From Winogradskyella psychrotolerans (GTDB taxonomy: Bacteria > Bacteroidota > Bacteroidia > Flavobacteriales > Flavobacteriaceae): DNA of 64,000 nt. Under the pieces are notes generated by a model. That model was given only the letters and a program-made list of their open reading frames with translations. It did not search any database and was not told where the DNA came from. Below are positions 26,321-35,118 of this stretch, one piece after another. The stretch covers positions 246,413-310,412 of the forward strand of contig NZ_JAHKPS010000013.1 in NCBI RefSeq assembly GCF_018860565.1. Reading direction: 5' to 3'. Position 1 is the first letter of the stretch; every line of letters starts with the position of its first letter. The position numbers were made by a program, and so were the translations under genes.

Positions 26321-26881
26321 ATGAAGCACATTATAATCCTATTAATAATCATCGTATTTACGAGTTGTGCTGAAAAACAACATACAGCATCTAAGCAAAT
26401 AAAAACATACTATAACGGCTATAAAAATTCGGATTACAAACTGATAAAAAAAGTATTAGCTGATAGTCTTACAACAGTCTTTGGAGACTATACCACAACC
26501 TACTCACATCAGAGCTATTATGAACAATTTAAATGGGACTCCATCTTTAAACCCGATTATGAATTAGTTAATTTAAACCATGAGGACGGACAACTTGTTG
26601 CGACTGTTTCTATGCGTTCTTTAAAGCTTGAATTTTTAAAGAATAACCCAATGACCTGTCGCTATCAGTTTCAATTTACAGCAGAAAAAATATCAAGAAT
26701 AAAAGAACTAGATTGTAATGATGTTAATTGGTCTATATGGCAAAACGAGGTGAACGCTCTTGCCAATTGGATTAAACTTAATCATCCTGAAACGGATGGC
26801 TTTATTCACGATTTAAGTATGAAAGGCGCTATAGATTATGTAAAGGCTATTGAATTATATAAAAACCGCGAGGTCGATTAA
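26321..26881 (+). CDS. Lipoprotein with NTF2-like (SnoaL-type) features
   Basis: A 186-residue lipoprotein (lipobox FTSC, Cys16). The mature part begins with the helix pattern of NTF2-like proteins (IKTYYNGYKNSDYKLIKKVLADS, shown here only to identify the helical start) and continues with mixed strands. No catalytic residues are recognised and the function is unknown. Probably in one operon with the LETM1-like gene 9 bp upstream. Confidence 0.55.
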   Translation: MKHIIILLIIIVFTSCAEKQHTASKQIKTYYNGYKNSDYKLIKKVLADSLTTVFGDYTTTYSHQSYYEQFKWDSIFKPDYELVNLNHEDGQLVATVSMRSLKLEFLKNNPMTCRYQFQFTAEKISRIKELDCNDVNWSIWQNEVNALANWIKLNHPETDGFIHDLSMKGAIDYVKAIELYKNREVD

Positions 26882-26922
26882 TACTACAATTAGCTTTCCT
26901 GTCTTTATTCAAAACATCAACT

Positions 26923-27870
26923 TTATTTCCCTTTAGCATTAATGTAATTTAGAACAGCTTCTTTAGTCGTGTACCAATTACGCCCTTCTTTATGAGCATC
27001 TATTTTACCTTGACGTGCCAATAAACTGACATATTCTTGGCTATAAGGCACTTCTGGTTCTTCAACGATATTAGAAATCGACTGATAATCGTTATCTGAA
27101 CCCGGAATAGCACTCATATAGATATTTATTGAACGCTCACAAGCCTGAGCCATTAATAACATGAGTTTACTATAATTTCCTTTATTAGCTTGATTTAGTG
27201 CTGCGTAATATTTAGCTCTATCATTGGCTAAAATAATAGCTGGTGGAAAACCATGACGCATTAATAATAAATTCATGGCAAGCCGAATAGTACGACCATT
27301 ACCATCAAAAAATGGATGAATCCATACAAATTTATGATGAAAAACCGTGGCCAACTCAATAGGATTAAGCCCTTGTGGGTTGTTATTAATATAGTTTATT
27401 AATGTCTCTAAGTATTCTGAAACTTTACGAGCGTTTGGCGGTATAAAATTAGCGCCAGAAATACGAACAGCAGCGTTTCGTAAACGCCCTGCATAATCAT
27501 CTTCTATAGAACGTAATACCAAACCATGAAGCTCTAAAATATCTTTAGCATTTAAAACATAATCATTCTTAACTAAAGCATATAACTTATGTATAGCCGT
27601 TTCGTGATTTTTAGCTTCAAAATGCTCTCGTAATGATTTTCCTTTTATGGTAATGCCTTCTTGTAATACCATTTGTGTTTCTCTTAAACTAAGCGTATTA
27701 CCTTCTATACTGTTACTATTATAGGTCCACTCTATGAGAAGTGATTCTTTAATATTTTGCAATATAATATTGGGCAATGGTCTAGCAGCATTTAAAGCCT
27801 TAACCTTGTCTAATAACCTACTAAATGTAGTCTCTAAATCGTTGCGATATGCTGTATTAACGTCCCACAT
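26923..27870 (-). CDS. Fic-family AMP-transferase
   Basis: A 315-residue protein with the Fic core motif HPFFDGNGRTIR at residues 185-196 and an upstream inhibitory helix with SNSIEG at 52-57, matching the (S/T)xxxE(G/N) pattern of class II Fic proteins that regulate themselves. A C-terminal winged-helix-like segment follows. Such enzymes transfer AMP to hydroxyl groups of target proteins. The target is unknown and no antitoxin gene is adjacent. I start at the ATG at 27870; the upstream TTG falls within the promoter. It probably has a leaderless or near-leaderless mRNA. Confidence 0.9.
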   Translation of the reverse strand: MWDVNTAYRNDLETTFSRLLDKVKALNAARPLPNIILQNIKESLLIEWTYNSNSIEGNTLSLRETQMVLQEGITIKGKSLREHFEAKNHETAIHKLYALVKNDYVLNAKDILELHGLVLRSIEDDYAGRLRNAAVRISGANFIPPNARKVSEYLETLINYINNNPQGLNPIELATVFHHKFVWIHPFFDGNGRTIRLAMNLLLMRHGFPPAIILANDRAKYYAALNQANKGNYSKLMLLMAQACERSINIYMSAIPGSDNDYQSISNIVEEPEVPYSQEYVSLLARQGKIDAHKEGRNWYTTKEAVLNYINAKGK

Positions 27871-27874
27871 ATTA

Positions 27875-27882
27875 CAAAGATA
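27875..27882 (-). promoter_or_regulatory. -7 element of the fic gene
   Basis: Minus-strand TATCTTTG matches TAnnTTTG. The expected transcript start, 5 to 7 nt downstream, coincides with the start codon at 27870, so the message would have little or no leader. Confidence 0.55.
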
Positions 27883-27923
27883 CAACTTTTATCGGTTACA
27901 GATATTTTTAAACCTATCCGATA

Positions 27924-28679
27924 TTACTCTAACCAATTTTTAAAATCTTTAACACGTTCCCTAGCCACTATAATATCTTGCTCGTTAAAACGGTTGAGTT
28001 TTATTTGAAGTCGTGAGTTGGTATAGCTCACCATATCTTTTATGGCATTGATATTCACGTAGAACTTTCTACTGATTCTGAAGAATATATCAGGTTCTAA
28101 ATCGGCTTCTAACTCATCTAAAGTCGCGTCTAAAAGATAATTACGGCCTTCGGTGGTAAATGCATAAGTGCCTTTGTTTTCACTATAAATACATTCGATA
28201 TCTTCAATATTAATGAGCTTTAAATGCTGACCAACTTTTACTGAAAACCGTTTTTTGTACTCGCGCTCAATCGGATTCACCAATAAATTTTTAATATCAT
28301 TAAAATCTAAGGTAACAGATTGTTTTTGAGGCAATCTGCCTTTGTATTTTTCAACAGCCGTTTTTAAATCCTCATCATCAATGGGTTTTAATAAGTAATC
28401 AATACTATTTAATTTGAAAGCTTTCAACGCATACTCATCATAAGCCGTTGTAAATATGACAGCAGATTTGATATCGATAGCTTCAAAAATCTCAAAAGAC
28501 AAACCATCACTCAATTGAATATCTAAAAATATCAAATCTGGATGCTCATTTGTTTCAAACCATGCTATAGACTCCTCCACCGAATGTAACATGATTTCTG
28601 CATTGATATCTAATGTTTTTAACATCCGTTGTAAGCGCCTTGCTGATGGTTTTTCGTCTTCTATTATGATTACATTCAT
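27924..28679 (-). CDS. LytTR-family response regulator
   Basis: A 251-residue regulator with an N-terminal receiver domain (acidic residues near 7-8, phosphoacceptor Asp53 in FLDIQ, Lys97 in LLKP) and a C-terminal LytTR DNA-binding domain starting near 145 (FFRISRKFYVNI motif). It pairs with the histidine kinase four genes upstream. The target genes are unknown. Confidence 0.92.
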   Translation of the reverse strand: MNVIIIEDEKPSARRLQRMLKTLDINAEIMLHSVEESIAWFETNEHPDLIFLDIQLSDGLSFEIFEAIDIKSAVIFTTAYDEYALKAFKLNSIDYLLKPIDDEDLKTAVEKYKGRLPQKQSVTLDFNDIKNLLVNPIEREYKKRFSVKVGQHLKLINIEDIECIYSENKGTYAFTTEGRNYLLDATLDELEADLEPDIFFRISRKFYVNINAIKDMVSYTNSRLQIKLNRFNEQDIIVARERVKDFKNWLE

Positions 28680-28725
28680 GACTTAAATTTATATATTTTT
28701 AATTTCTTCTATTTAATTAAATATG

Positions 28726-29040
28726 TTATTCCCAAAAGGTCGTTTGCTCGTCTTTTTCCTTCAAGAATTTCTCTGTTTTCCGATCCTCCCAACGCTTATT
28801 AAAAATACCTCTAGCTTTGAAAACATTGAGTCCATGTATAACGATAAAAACTGTCCATGCTACTAATATACTCAGATTTAGACTTATAATACTATTAGTG
28901 TATGGTCCTGAAACAATATAAAGATTATACAAAAGAAGTGCTACACCTACAACGTATCCTGCTAGGTGAATATAGAAAATTTTAATTCGCCTCACTTTCG
29001 CTTTCGCCTTTCTTAGTCGTTCTTTGTCTTGGTTGTTCAT
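28726..29040 (-). CDS. 2TM-domain protein (copy 3 of 3 stand-alone)
   Basis: A 104-residue protein from the ATG at 29040. It has a basic N-terminus (KAKAKVRR), two membrane helices (about 22-42 and 56-76) and the family's closing amphipathic motif, here RWEDRKTEKFL. Function unknown; the domain is repeatedly linked to LytTR systems in Bacteroidota. Part of the kinase operon. Confidence 0.82.
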   Translation of the reverse strand: MNNQDKERLRKAKAKVRRIKIFYIHLAGYVVGVALLLYNLYIVSGPYTNSIISLNLSILVAWTVFIVIHGLNVFKARGIFNKRWEDRKTEKFLKEKDEQTTFWE

Positions 29041-29088
29041 TTTCAAATATTTATATCTCTTTTTAACTCTTCACTCTTTATTAAACCC

Positions 29089-29433
29089 CTATTCCCAATG
29101 CTGCTCTTCCTTTTCCATAAATTCTTGAATTTTACGTTTTTCCCAATTCTTTCCGAATAGAAAATTGGTCCCGAAAACTCCTAAAAAATGAAATGCTAAC
29201 CCTATGCCCCAAAAAAACGCTGTGGCATAGGGTCCAAACCCTGAAAAACCATCACCAGAATTAACTCCGATTAGAATTATGAGAAACAAATTCACAATCA
29301 CATAAACCGCCAAATGCCAGTAAAAACCAACGATAGCATCTACCTTTTTCTTAGCTCGTAAATATGCTTCTTCATTTCTAAAATCGGTTGAACCGTTTTG
29401 GTCTTCGTAAGATTCTATTTCAAACTTTTCCAT
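29089..29433 (-). CDS. 2TM-domain protein (copy 2 of 3 stand-alone)
   Basis: A 114-residue protein with an acidic N-terminal extension, the conserved RAKKKVDAIVGFYWHLAVY start of the domain, two membrane helices with a Gly-rich loop between them, and the C-terminal motif NWEKRKIQEFM. Its ATG overlaps the previous gene's stop codon by one base (TAATG). Confidence 0.84.
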   Translation of the reverse strand: MEKFEIESYEDQNGSTDFRNEEAYLRAKKKVDAIVGFYWHLAVYVIVNLFLIILIGVNSGDGFSGFGPYATAFFWGIGLAFHFLGVFGTNFLFGKNWEKRKIQEFMEKEEQHWE

Positions 29434-29759
29434 TACTTATATTTTTTATTGTGTTCAAATTCTTCATTCATAAACTGCTGTATCTTTCGTTCTTCCCAAT
29501 CGTCGCCAATAATAAGTGGCAGTCCAAATACAGAAAACGCATGTATAGCAATTACCAAACCCCAAACTAACCATGATGCTAGTGTAGAAAAGGTAAAAAA
29601 GGCCTCTTCAAATGTTTCTCCACTATGAGTACCACTCATTACTTTTACGGCAGTTATAATAGAATTAATTATAAAATAAACTGCTAAGTGCGTGTAAAAA
29701 CTCTTTAGTTTTTCAACCTTATGCTTCGCTTTTCTAAAATTTGATTTATTTCTGTCCAT
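29433..29759 (-). CDS. 2TM-domain protein (copy 1 of 3 stand-alone)
   Basis: A 108-residue protein from the ATG at 29759, which lies 11 bp after the kinase stop codon; an earlier TTG overlapping the kinase gene is less likely. It has the KAKHKVEKLKSFYTHLAVY opening, two helices and the DWEERKIQQFM closing motif. It may interact with the 2TM domain fused to the kinase; this is inference. Confidence 0.82.
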   Translation of the reverse strand: MDRNKSNFRKAKHKVEKLKSFYTHLAVYFIINSIITAVKVMSGTHSGETFEEAFFTFSTLASWLVWGLVIAIHAFSVFGLPLIIGDDWEERKIQQFMNEEFEHNKKYK

Positions 29760-29770
29760 AATCTGATTGT

Positions 29771-31123
29771 TTAATTCCAACGCTTATTTTCATCTTCTTT
29801 ACGCATATATTCTTCTATTTTTCGCTTTTCCCAGCCTGATCCCAAAGCTCCATCATCTACAAAGACTCTGTAGGCTTGAAACACCAAGCTCAATCCCCAA
29901 CCAAAGGCAGGAAACCAAAACCATTGAATGGTCATATAAGAATACTTATACCATATAAATACTAAAAAAGGGATAACAAATACGTAAGATATTAAACTGT
30001 AATAAAAGGCTTTTAATTCCTCTACACGCTTGCGTGCTCTTACATAATCGTCGTTAAGACGCTCTTGTGATCTTTGTGCTGTTCTCATGATTGATACTTG
30101 TTTTGTGAGCATCGGAATTGCGACTGCAAAATCCTTTTCTCGTTGATTGATGTGTACTTTTTTATTTGTAAGTAATTGGTACCGTTGTTTTATATTTTCT
30201 AAACCAACACCACTACTCTTCTTTACTATTTGTTTGGGCTGTAGATTATTCATCACTACCAAGTGATTACCATCTTCATATATCTTAACATGCAATGGTT
30301 TATTAGATGTGACCATATTATGCTTTACCGCATTTTCTAACAACAATTGCAATGACAATGGCACCACTTTACTTTCTGGGTTTGACGCTTTATCCGGAAT
30401 CTCAAAAATGATACTATCCTCAAAGCGCATTTTTAAAAGCGACATGTAGGTTCTGGCAAAATTCAACTCTTCATCTACAGTGACTAACTCTTTGCTTTTC
30501 TGCTCTAAAACGTAACGATATACTTTAGATAATGAGGTCGTGAATTTTTGAGCATTTTCTGGGTTTTCCTCAATTAAACTGGTTAAAACATTTAAACTGT
30601 TAAACAAAAAATGCGGATCTAATTGATTCTTTAAAGCGTCGAACTTGGCACTTGCCGTACCAGCAATTACTTTTTGCTCTTTTATCTTATTTTTTTGATA
30701 GCGGTTATAGAAATAAACCACATGAAAAACAGAAACAATACTCAATGTTATCCAGATACCAAACGAGTAGGCTTTCCAGGATTCCTTTTCCATAAATAAA
30801 TTAAAGTCTGTTCCATAATAAAACACTGCTGTTCCTGCTCGTAAAAGAAAGAGACCTACTAAAGTGATGAATGTACTCCCTATAATACCTATAAGTATAC
30901 GTTTAATATAATCTCCTTTTGTCCAAGTTCGCTTTTCCATATAATCGAAAAATGCCATATTAGAATACCCTAGAACAAAGGCATACAATTGATAAAACCC
31001 GAATTGAATTAAAAAGTCATTAAAAGAATCGTATTTAAAACCATCTGATAAAAGGTTCCCTATTACAAATACCACACATCCAATGGCGAAGGTTAGAATT
31101 ATTTTTTTTAATGACTTCATCAT
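29771..31123 (-). CDS. LytS-type histidine kinase with fused C-terminal 2TM domain
   Basis: A 450-residue sensor kinase. The N-terminus has four membrane helices (about 8-25, 40-58, 74-96, 117-140), followed by a His_kinase domain with His171 in DPHFLFNSLN and an ATPase domain (LLLENAVKHN, GVGLENIKQRY). Unusually, residues about 355-450 form a complete 2TM domain with the same opening and the WEKRKIEEYM closing motif as the three small genes downstream. It partners the LytTR regulator at 27924. The signal is unknown. Confidence 0.9.
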   Translation of the reverse strand: MMKSLKKIILTFAIGCVVFVIGNLLSDGFKYDSFNDFLIQFGFYQLYAFVLGYSNMAFFDYMEKRTWTKGDYIKRILIGIIGSTFITLVGLFLLRAGTAVFYYGTDFNLFMEKESWKAYSFGIWITLSIVSVFHVVYFYNRYQKNKIKEQKVIAGTASAKFDALKNQLDPHFLFNSLNVLTSLIEENPENAQKFTTSLSKVYRYVLEQKSKELVTVDEELNFARTYMSLLKMRFEDSIIFEIPDKASNPESKVVPLSLQLLLENAVKHNMVTSNKPLHVKIYEDGNHLVVMNNLQPKQIVKKSSGVGLENIKQRYQLLTNKKVHINQREKDFAVAIPMLTKQVSIMRTAQRSQERLNDDYVRARKRVEELKAFYYSLISYVFVIPFLVFIWYKYSYMTIQWFWFPAFGWGLSLVFQAYRVFVDDGALGSGWEKRKIEEYMRKEDENKRWN

Positions 31124-31129
31124 AATTTA

Positions 31130-31756
31130 TTAGGCTTTACAATCTTTAGCAACAGCTACTGCGCGTTCTTTTCCCCAATTAGGGTGTAATTGACTCTCTG
31201 GCTTAAAGGTATTAAAAAGTTCAATGGATGCTTCTATGTCTTTACAATAAGGTGCTGTATCTTTTCCAAAATATTTTGCACTTCCCATAGCCCACTCTGC
31301 CTTACCTAAAGCTGCTCTTGGATTTGTGGGATCTAAAGCTGTAGCTTTATCATACAACTCCGCTATTTTAGCTCCGTATTTCATACCGTAGGTCATACCA
31401 TCAAAAGCTACCCAATTGGTAAAAACTTGAGCCTGCATAACCAGTAATTCTGTGTTATTTTCACTTTTTAACATAGCTGCATCTATATGTTGCTGTGCCT
31501 TATCTAATTGTGCCTTTATAACAGTCGCATCTTTTTCTGTCCAGCTTTTTAGGCTATTAATCTGAGCGATGTAGTAATTTGGCAGCCATTCTTTAGGTTC
31601 TGCATTAGCAATACGTTCAAACATATTTTCTGCTTCATCAGTTTTATTAGCTTGCCAGAGCTCAAAAGCTTTATTCATACCTTTTTCGAAATTAGTTTGT
31701 GCTTGAGCCAGTCCTGTAATAAATAGAAAAACAATTAGGATTAGATTTTTAGTCAT
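31130..31756 (-). CDS. Exported TPR-like protein
   Basis: A 208-residue protein with a signal peptide ending near GLAQAQ and a series of helical hairpins consistent with TPR-like repeats (NKTDEAENMFERI, a NNTELLVMQAQ segment, PTNPRAALGKAEW). No catalytic motif. It lies 6 bp upstream of the kinase, so it may be a periplasmic accessory of that signalling system. The function is not known. Confidence 0.65.
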   Translation of the reverse strand: MTKNLILIVFLFITGLAQAQTNFEKGMNKAFELWQANKTDEAENMFERIANAEPKEWLPNYYIAQINSLKSWTEKDATVIKAQLDKAQQHIDAAMLKSENNTELLVMQAQVFTNWVAFDGMTYGMKYGAKIAELYDKATALDPTNPRAALGKAEWAMGSAKYFGKDTAPYCKDIEASIELFNTFKPESQLHPNWGKERAVAVAKDCKA

Positions 31757-31774
31757 GATAAATATATTTTTTGG

Positions 31775-32197
31775 TTATAGTTTTATTTTTATAGTCTTAT
31801 TAGCTTTCAATTCAAATTTAGCGTCCTTCCATTTTGGTGGTCCCATAAAACCGGTAGCTCCATTTGAGCAGCCATAATCTTCTTTGGGAATATGCATAAA
31901 ATTAGTATCCATTTTTCCATTATCATTTTCATCATGAAAAACGGAAACTGCATAAACACCCTCAGGAATTCCTTCAAAAGTTACTGTGCAACGTTTATTT
32001 TCTATGACACTTATATGGCTTTTATAGTTTTCCTTTAAAAACCCTGTTTCAGTATTATAAAGTGCTACAAAGATTTTCCCTTTGTCATTATTGGCATTCG
32101 TTACGGTTACTGTAACCGAATAATTGTCTTGAGCCTGTAACTGATAACTTAAAACGTTAAGCAAAAGAATGACTATGATTTTTACAAGTATATTCAT
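31775..32197 (-). CDS. DUF2141-family exported protein
   Basis: A 140-residue protein with a signal peptide ending near YQLQAQ. It carries the DUF2141 beta-sandwich pattern: VTVTNANNDKGKIFVALYN, then GVYAVSVFHDENDNGKMDTN with an Asp/Asn-rich loop that could bind calcium. I start at the ATG at 32197; a GTG further upstream is less likely. First gene of the minus-strand run ending with the LytTR regulator. Confidence 0.8.
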   Translation of the reverse strand: MNILVKIIVILLLNVLSYQLQAQDNYSVTVTVTNANNDKGKIFVALYNTETGFLKENYKSHISVIENKRCTVTFEGIPEGVYAVSVFHDENDNGKMDTNFMHIPKEDYGCSNGATGFMGPPKWKDAKFELKANKTIKIKL

Positions 32198-32377
32198 GGT
32201 TTTGGTTTTGTTTGACACAAATATCTAATAGAAGTGCTGGTTTAAAAAACAGAAATAACCGAAATGTTATTTTTTAATGACGAATTGTAACTTTTTAAAA
32301 ATTTATTAAAAAAACAGTAACTTACAGGTATAATTCTATACTTATACCTTATAACGACAATTAAAACCAACCAAAGC

Positions 32378-34189
32378 ATGAAAAACCGCATATTTATTGT
32401 TGCGTTAACACTCGTTTCTACATTAGTGTTTTCACAAACCGACAAACGCCTTAAAGGCATAGAAAAGCAATTTAACGCTGTTTTAGAAAGCACAAAAGCT
32501 CCAGGTTTTGCCGTAGCTATTGTAGAAGGAGATAAAATTATTTATGCCAAAGGTTTTGGTTATGCTGATTATGAAAATAAAATTCCCGCAGATGCCAACA
32601 CACTTTTTGCCATTGGTTCTACCACAAAAGCATTTACATCTGCGCTTTTAGGATTGCATCGTGAGGACGACAAATTGACGTTTGACGATCATCCAAAAAA
32701 ACACATTCCTGAGTTAGAATTTTACAATGATGAAATGAATAACACTATTATCATTAAAGATTTAATGCGTCATAGCACAGGTTTACCAAGACACGACGGT
32801 TCATGGTATTTTTTCCCAAGTCATAGTAAGGACAGTTTAGTAACCAAAATAAAATATCACGAACCTTTTACGGGAGTACGAGAACAGTGGTATTATAACA
32901 ATTTTGGGTTTTTATTACAAGGGGTAATTACAGAAAGAATTACAGGAAAAACCTGGGAAGAAAATATTGAGAACGCATTTTTTAAGCCGTTAGGCATGGA
33001 TCGTTCTAAAACCACCATTGCAGGTATGACTTCTAGCGCTAATGCAGCTTTAGGCTACGAGTTAGATAAAGATAGAAACATCTCTAAAATGGATTATTAC
33101 GATATTGCTGCGATGTCGCCTGCAGGAAGTATTAACAGTAGTGTTAATGATATGAGTAAATGGTTAATGACATGGATTAACAACGGAAAATATAAAGGCG
33201 AGCAAATTATTCCTGAGAATTACGTAAAAGAAGCTATGAGTTCTCAAATGGTTGTGGCAGCAGGATTTCCTTCTAAAGAACTACCAGATGCACAATTCGC
33301 AAATTACGGTTACGGCTGGTTTTTACATTCGTATAAAGGTCATTATATGGTAGAACATGGTGGTAATATTGATGGTTTTTCGGCTAGCGTTGCTTTGTAT
33401 CCTTCAGACAGTTTAGGTATTGTTGTTTTAGCCAATCAAAATGGCTCTCAAGTCCCTAAACTTATTAGAAATATTGCCGCTGATTATATGCTAAAAGTCA
33501 ATAAGACCGAATGGGCAAAAAAGCACAAGGAAGATTTGAAAAAATCTTTAGAAGCGATGAAAGAAGCTAAAGACGATATGGGAACTTCTAATGTAAAAAA
33601 CACCAAACCCTCACATACCAAATTAGACTATACAGGGACTTATGAGCAGAAAGGCTATGGTAAATTTGAAATAAAATTAGAAAACGACTCGCTATTTTCT
33701 CAATTGAATGGAAAAAAATTATTCTTAAATCATTTTCATTACGATACGTTTGAATTTCTCGATGTTAAAAACGGAAAAGTAGACACTACAGATATTGGTA
33801 ATTCGGTTAAAATAAACTTTAGTACCAATATTGCAGGAGATATAGATTATGGTCGTATAGATATTGAAGGCTTAGTAGATCCTATAGCTTTTAAACGCTC
33901 ACCAAACACTATAGATGTAGATGCAAAAACCTTAGAACAGTATGTTGGCGAATACGATTTAATGGGAACAGAAATTAAAGCCTACATTAAAGACGAAAAT
34001 GTACTTTATGTTTTTGTGCCAGGACAACCAGAATATGCCTTAATCCCAACAGCTACACACAAATTTAACTTTAAAACACTTGAAGGCTTTAAAGTTGAGT
34101 TTATAGAAAGTGAAGATAAAAGCATTAATGAAGTAAAATTTATTCAGCCTAATGGTACGTTTGTAGCTAAACGAAAACTAAAAGATTAA
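32378..34189 (+). CDS. Exported serine hydrolase, class C beta-lactamase fold
   Basis: A 603-residue protein with a signal peptide ending near LVFSQ. The beta-lactamase/esterase domain (about 25-385) has the nucleophile motif SxxK in IGSTTKAF, the YxN motif in WYYNNFG and the terminal HGG of EHGGNIDG. Two lipocalin-like DUF3471 domains follow. These enzymes are usually D-amino-acid peptidases or esterases rather than true beta-lactamases; the substrate is unknown. Confidence 0.9.
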   Translation: MKNRIFIVALTLVSTLVFSQTDKRLKGIEKQFNAVLESTKAPGFAVAIVEGDKIIYAKGFGYADYENKIPADANTLFAIGSTTKAFTSALLGLHREDDKLTFDDHPKKHIPELEFYNDEMNNTIIIKDLMRHSTGLPRHDGSWYFFPSHSKDSLVTKIKYHEPFTGVREQWYYNNFGFLLQGVITERITGKTWEENIENAFFKPLGMDRSKTTIAGMTSSANAALGYELDKDRNISKMDYYDIAAMSPAGSINSSVNDMSKWLMTWINNGKYKGEQIIPENYVKEAMSSQMVVAAGFPSKELPDAQFANYGYGWFLHSYKGHYMVEHGGNIDGFSASVALYPSDSLGIVVLANQNGSQVPKLIRNIAADYMLKVNKTEWAKKHKEDLKKSLEAMKEAKDDMGTSNVKNTKPSHTKLDYTGTYEQKGYGKFEIKLENDSLFSQLNGKKLFLNHFHYDTFEFLDVKNGKVDTTDIGNSVKINFSTNIAGDIDYGRIDIEGLVDPIAFKRSPNTIDVDAKTLEQYVGEYDLMGTEIKAYIKDENVLYVFVPGQPEYALIPTATHKFNFKTLEGFKVEFIESEDKSINEVKFIQPNGTFVAKRKLKD

Positions 34190-34296
34190 TGCATACGTAA
34201 CTTTACGTATATAAAACTTAAAGTTATTAACGGATAAATGAACCTAAAATTTCTTTTATCCCGAAATTAACATGGGATGTCGGTGATAAAAACTAC

Positions 34297-34320
34297 TATA
34301 TAACTGGTTGTAGGTAATTA
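34297..34320 (+). repeat. Left inverted repeat flanking an orphan gene
   Basis: TATATAACTGGTTGTAGGTAATTA ends 9 bp before the orphan gene's start codon (first 20 of these bases are the diagnostic part). It is an imperfect inverted copy of 34953-34977 on the other side of the gene; about three quarters of positions match. Confidence 0.5.
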
Positions 34321-34329
34321 ACAAAAACG

Positions 34330-34956
34330 ATGAACGAAATAGAAAAAGAGGAGATTTTATCAATAAGCAAAGACCTTGGAGAAGTTGGTTTAGATAGTTT
34401 ATTGGAGGATGGACTTTTCAAAGATATTCCATTTGTCGGAACTGGAATTTCAGTCGTGAAATTGCTTCATTCTGCATCGGACAGAATTCTATTATCAAAA
34501 ATAATTCACTTTATAAATGAACTTGAATTAAAAAATGAACAAGAAATAAAAGAGTTCAAGGCTAAGTACTTTAAGTTAACAGATTACGACAGAATTGGCT
34601 CAAAAATACTTTTGACTTTAGAAAGAGCTGATAATCTTCAAAAAATAAAATGGCTTGCAAGAAGTTTAAGGCTATTTATCGGAAATGAAATTACAAAATC
34701 GGAATTCTTACGATTAACATCAATTATTAATTCAGCTTATGTAGAGGATGTTTTAAAAATTGTTGCTTTTGACGAGCGGAATGAAATTACATCTAATAAT
34801 GATATTAAAGTTGAGAAATATGTTTTAGAACATTTATTTTCAATTGGACTTGTTGGAAATCTTGGAATTAATGGTGGAGCTGTTGATAGAAAAAATTCAG
34901 GAACCATTTACGCATTGAATGAATTTGGAAAAATAATGAGGAATAAAATAATATAA
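34330..34956 (+). CDS. Unrecognised orphan protein in a repeat-bracketed unit
   Basis: A 208-residue protein I do not recognise. It is mostly helical. An N-terminal part has a Gly-rich hydrophobic segment (DIPFVGTGISVVKLL, about 37-51) that could insert into a membrane. Later parts are charged helices and a predicted small C-terminal domain with GLVGNLGINGG. No signal peptide. It is bracketed by inverted repeats and followed by a hairpin-rich tail, so it looks like recently acquired cargo. A defence or toxin role is possible, but there is no direct evidence for it. Confidence 0.6.
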   Translation: MNEIEKEEILSISKDLGEVGLDSLLEDGLFKDIPFVGTGISVVKLLHSASDRILLSKIIHFINELELKNEQEIKEFKAKYFKLTDYDRIGSKILLTLERADNLQKIKWLARSLRLFIGNEITKSEFLRLTSIINSAYVEDVLKIVAFDERNEITSNNDIKVEKYVLEHLFSIGLVGNLGINGGAVDRKNSGTIYALNEFGKIMRNKII

Positions 34957-34977
34957 CTACCCACAACAATGTATATA
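34953..34977 (-). repeat. Right inverted repeat flanking the orphan gene
   Basis: The minus-strand reading starts TATATACATTGTTGTGGGTA and resembles the left repeat at 34297-34320. It overlaps the stop codon of the orphan gene. Together the pair defines a unit of about 680 bp. Confidence 0.5.
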
Positions 34978-35110
34978 ATTTATAGCTGTTACTCGCCTAC
35001 TGTCGAAAAACCTCACGGTTTTTCTACTTCGGCTTTTATTTGCTAACTTACTCACTTATAACACGCAACTAACCATACACAATCACGTTAGCCTTCATTA
35101 AGACCAACCA
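34978..35110. repeat. Hairpin-rich tail after the orphan gene
   Basis: Non-coding. It contains GAAAAACC (35005-35012) pairing with GGTTTTTC (35017-35024), flanked by a further imperfect pairing, and a distal segment (about 35066-35092) whose minus strand reads TTGTGTATGGTTAGTTG, a third relative of the bracketing repeats. The arrangement recalls the recombination tails of mobile gene cassettes, but no integrase is in the window. Confidence 0.4.
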
Positions 35111-35118
35111 CTAACCAA

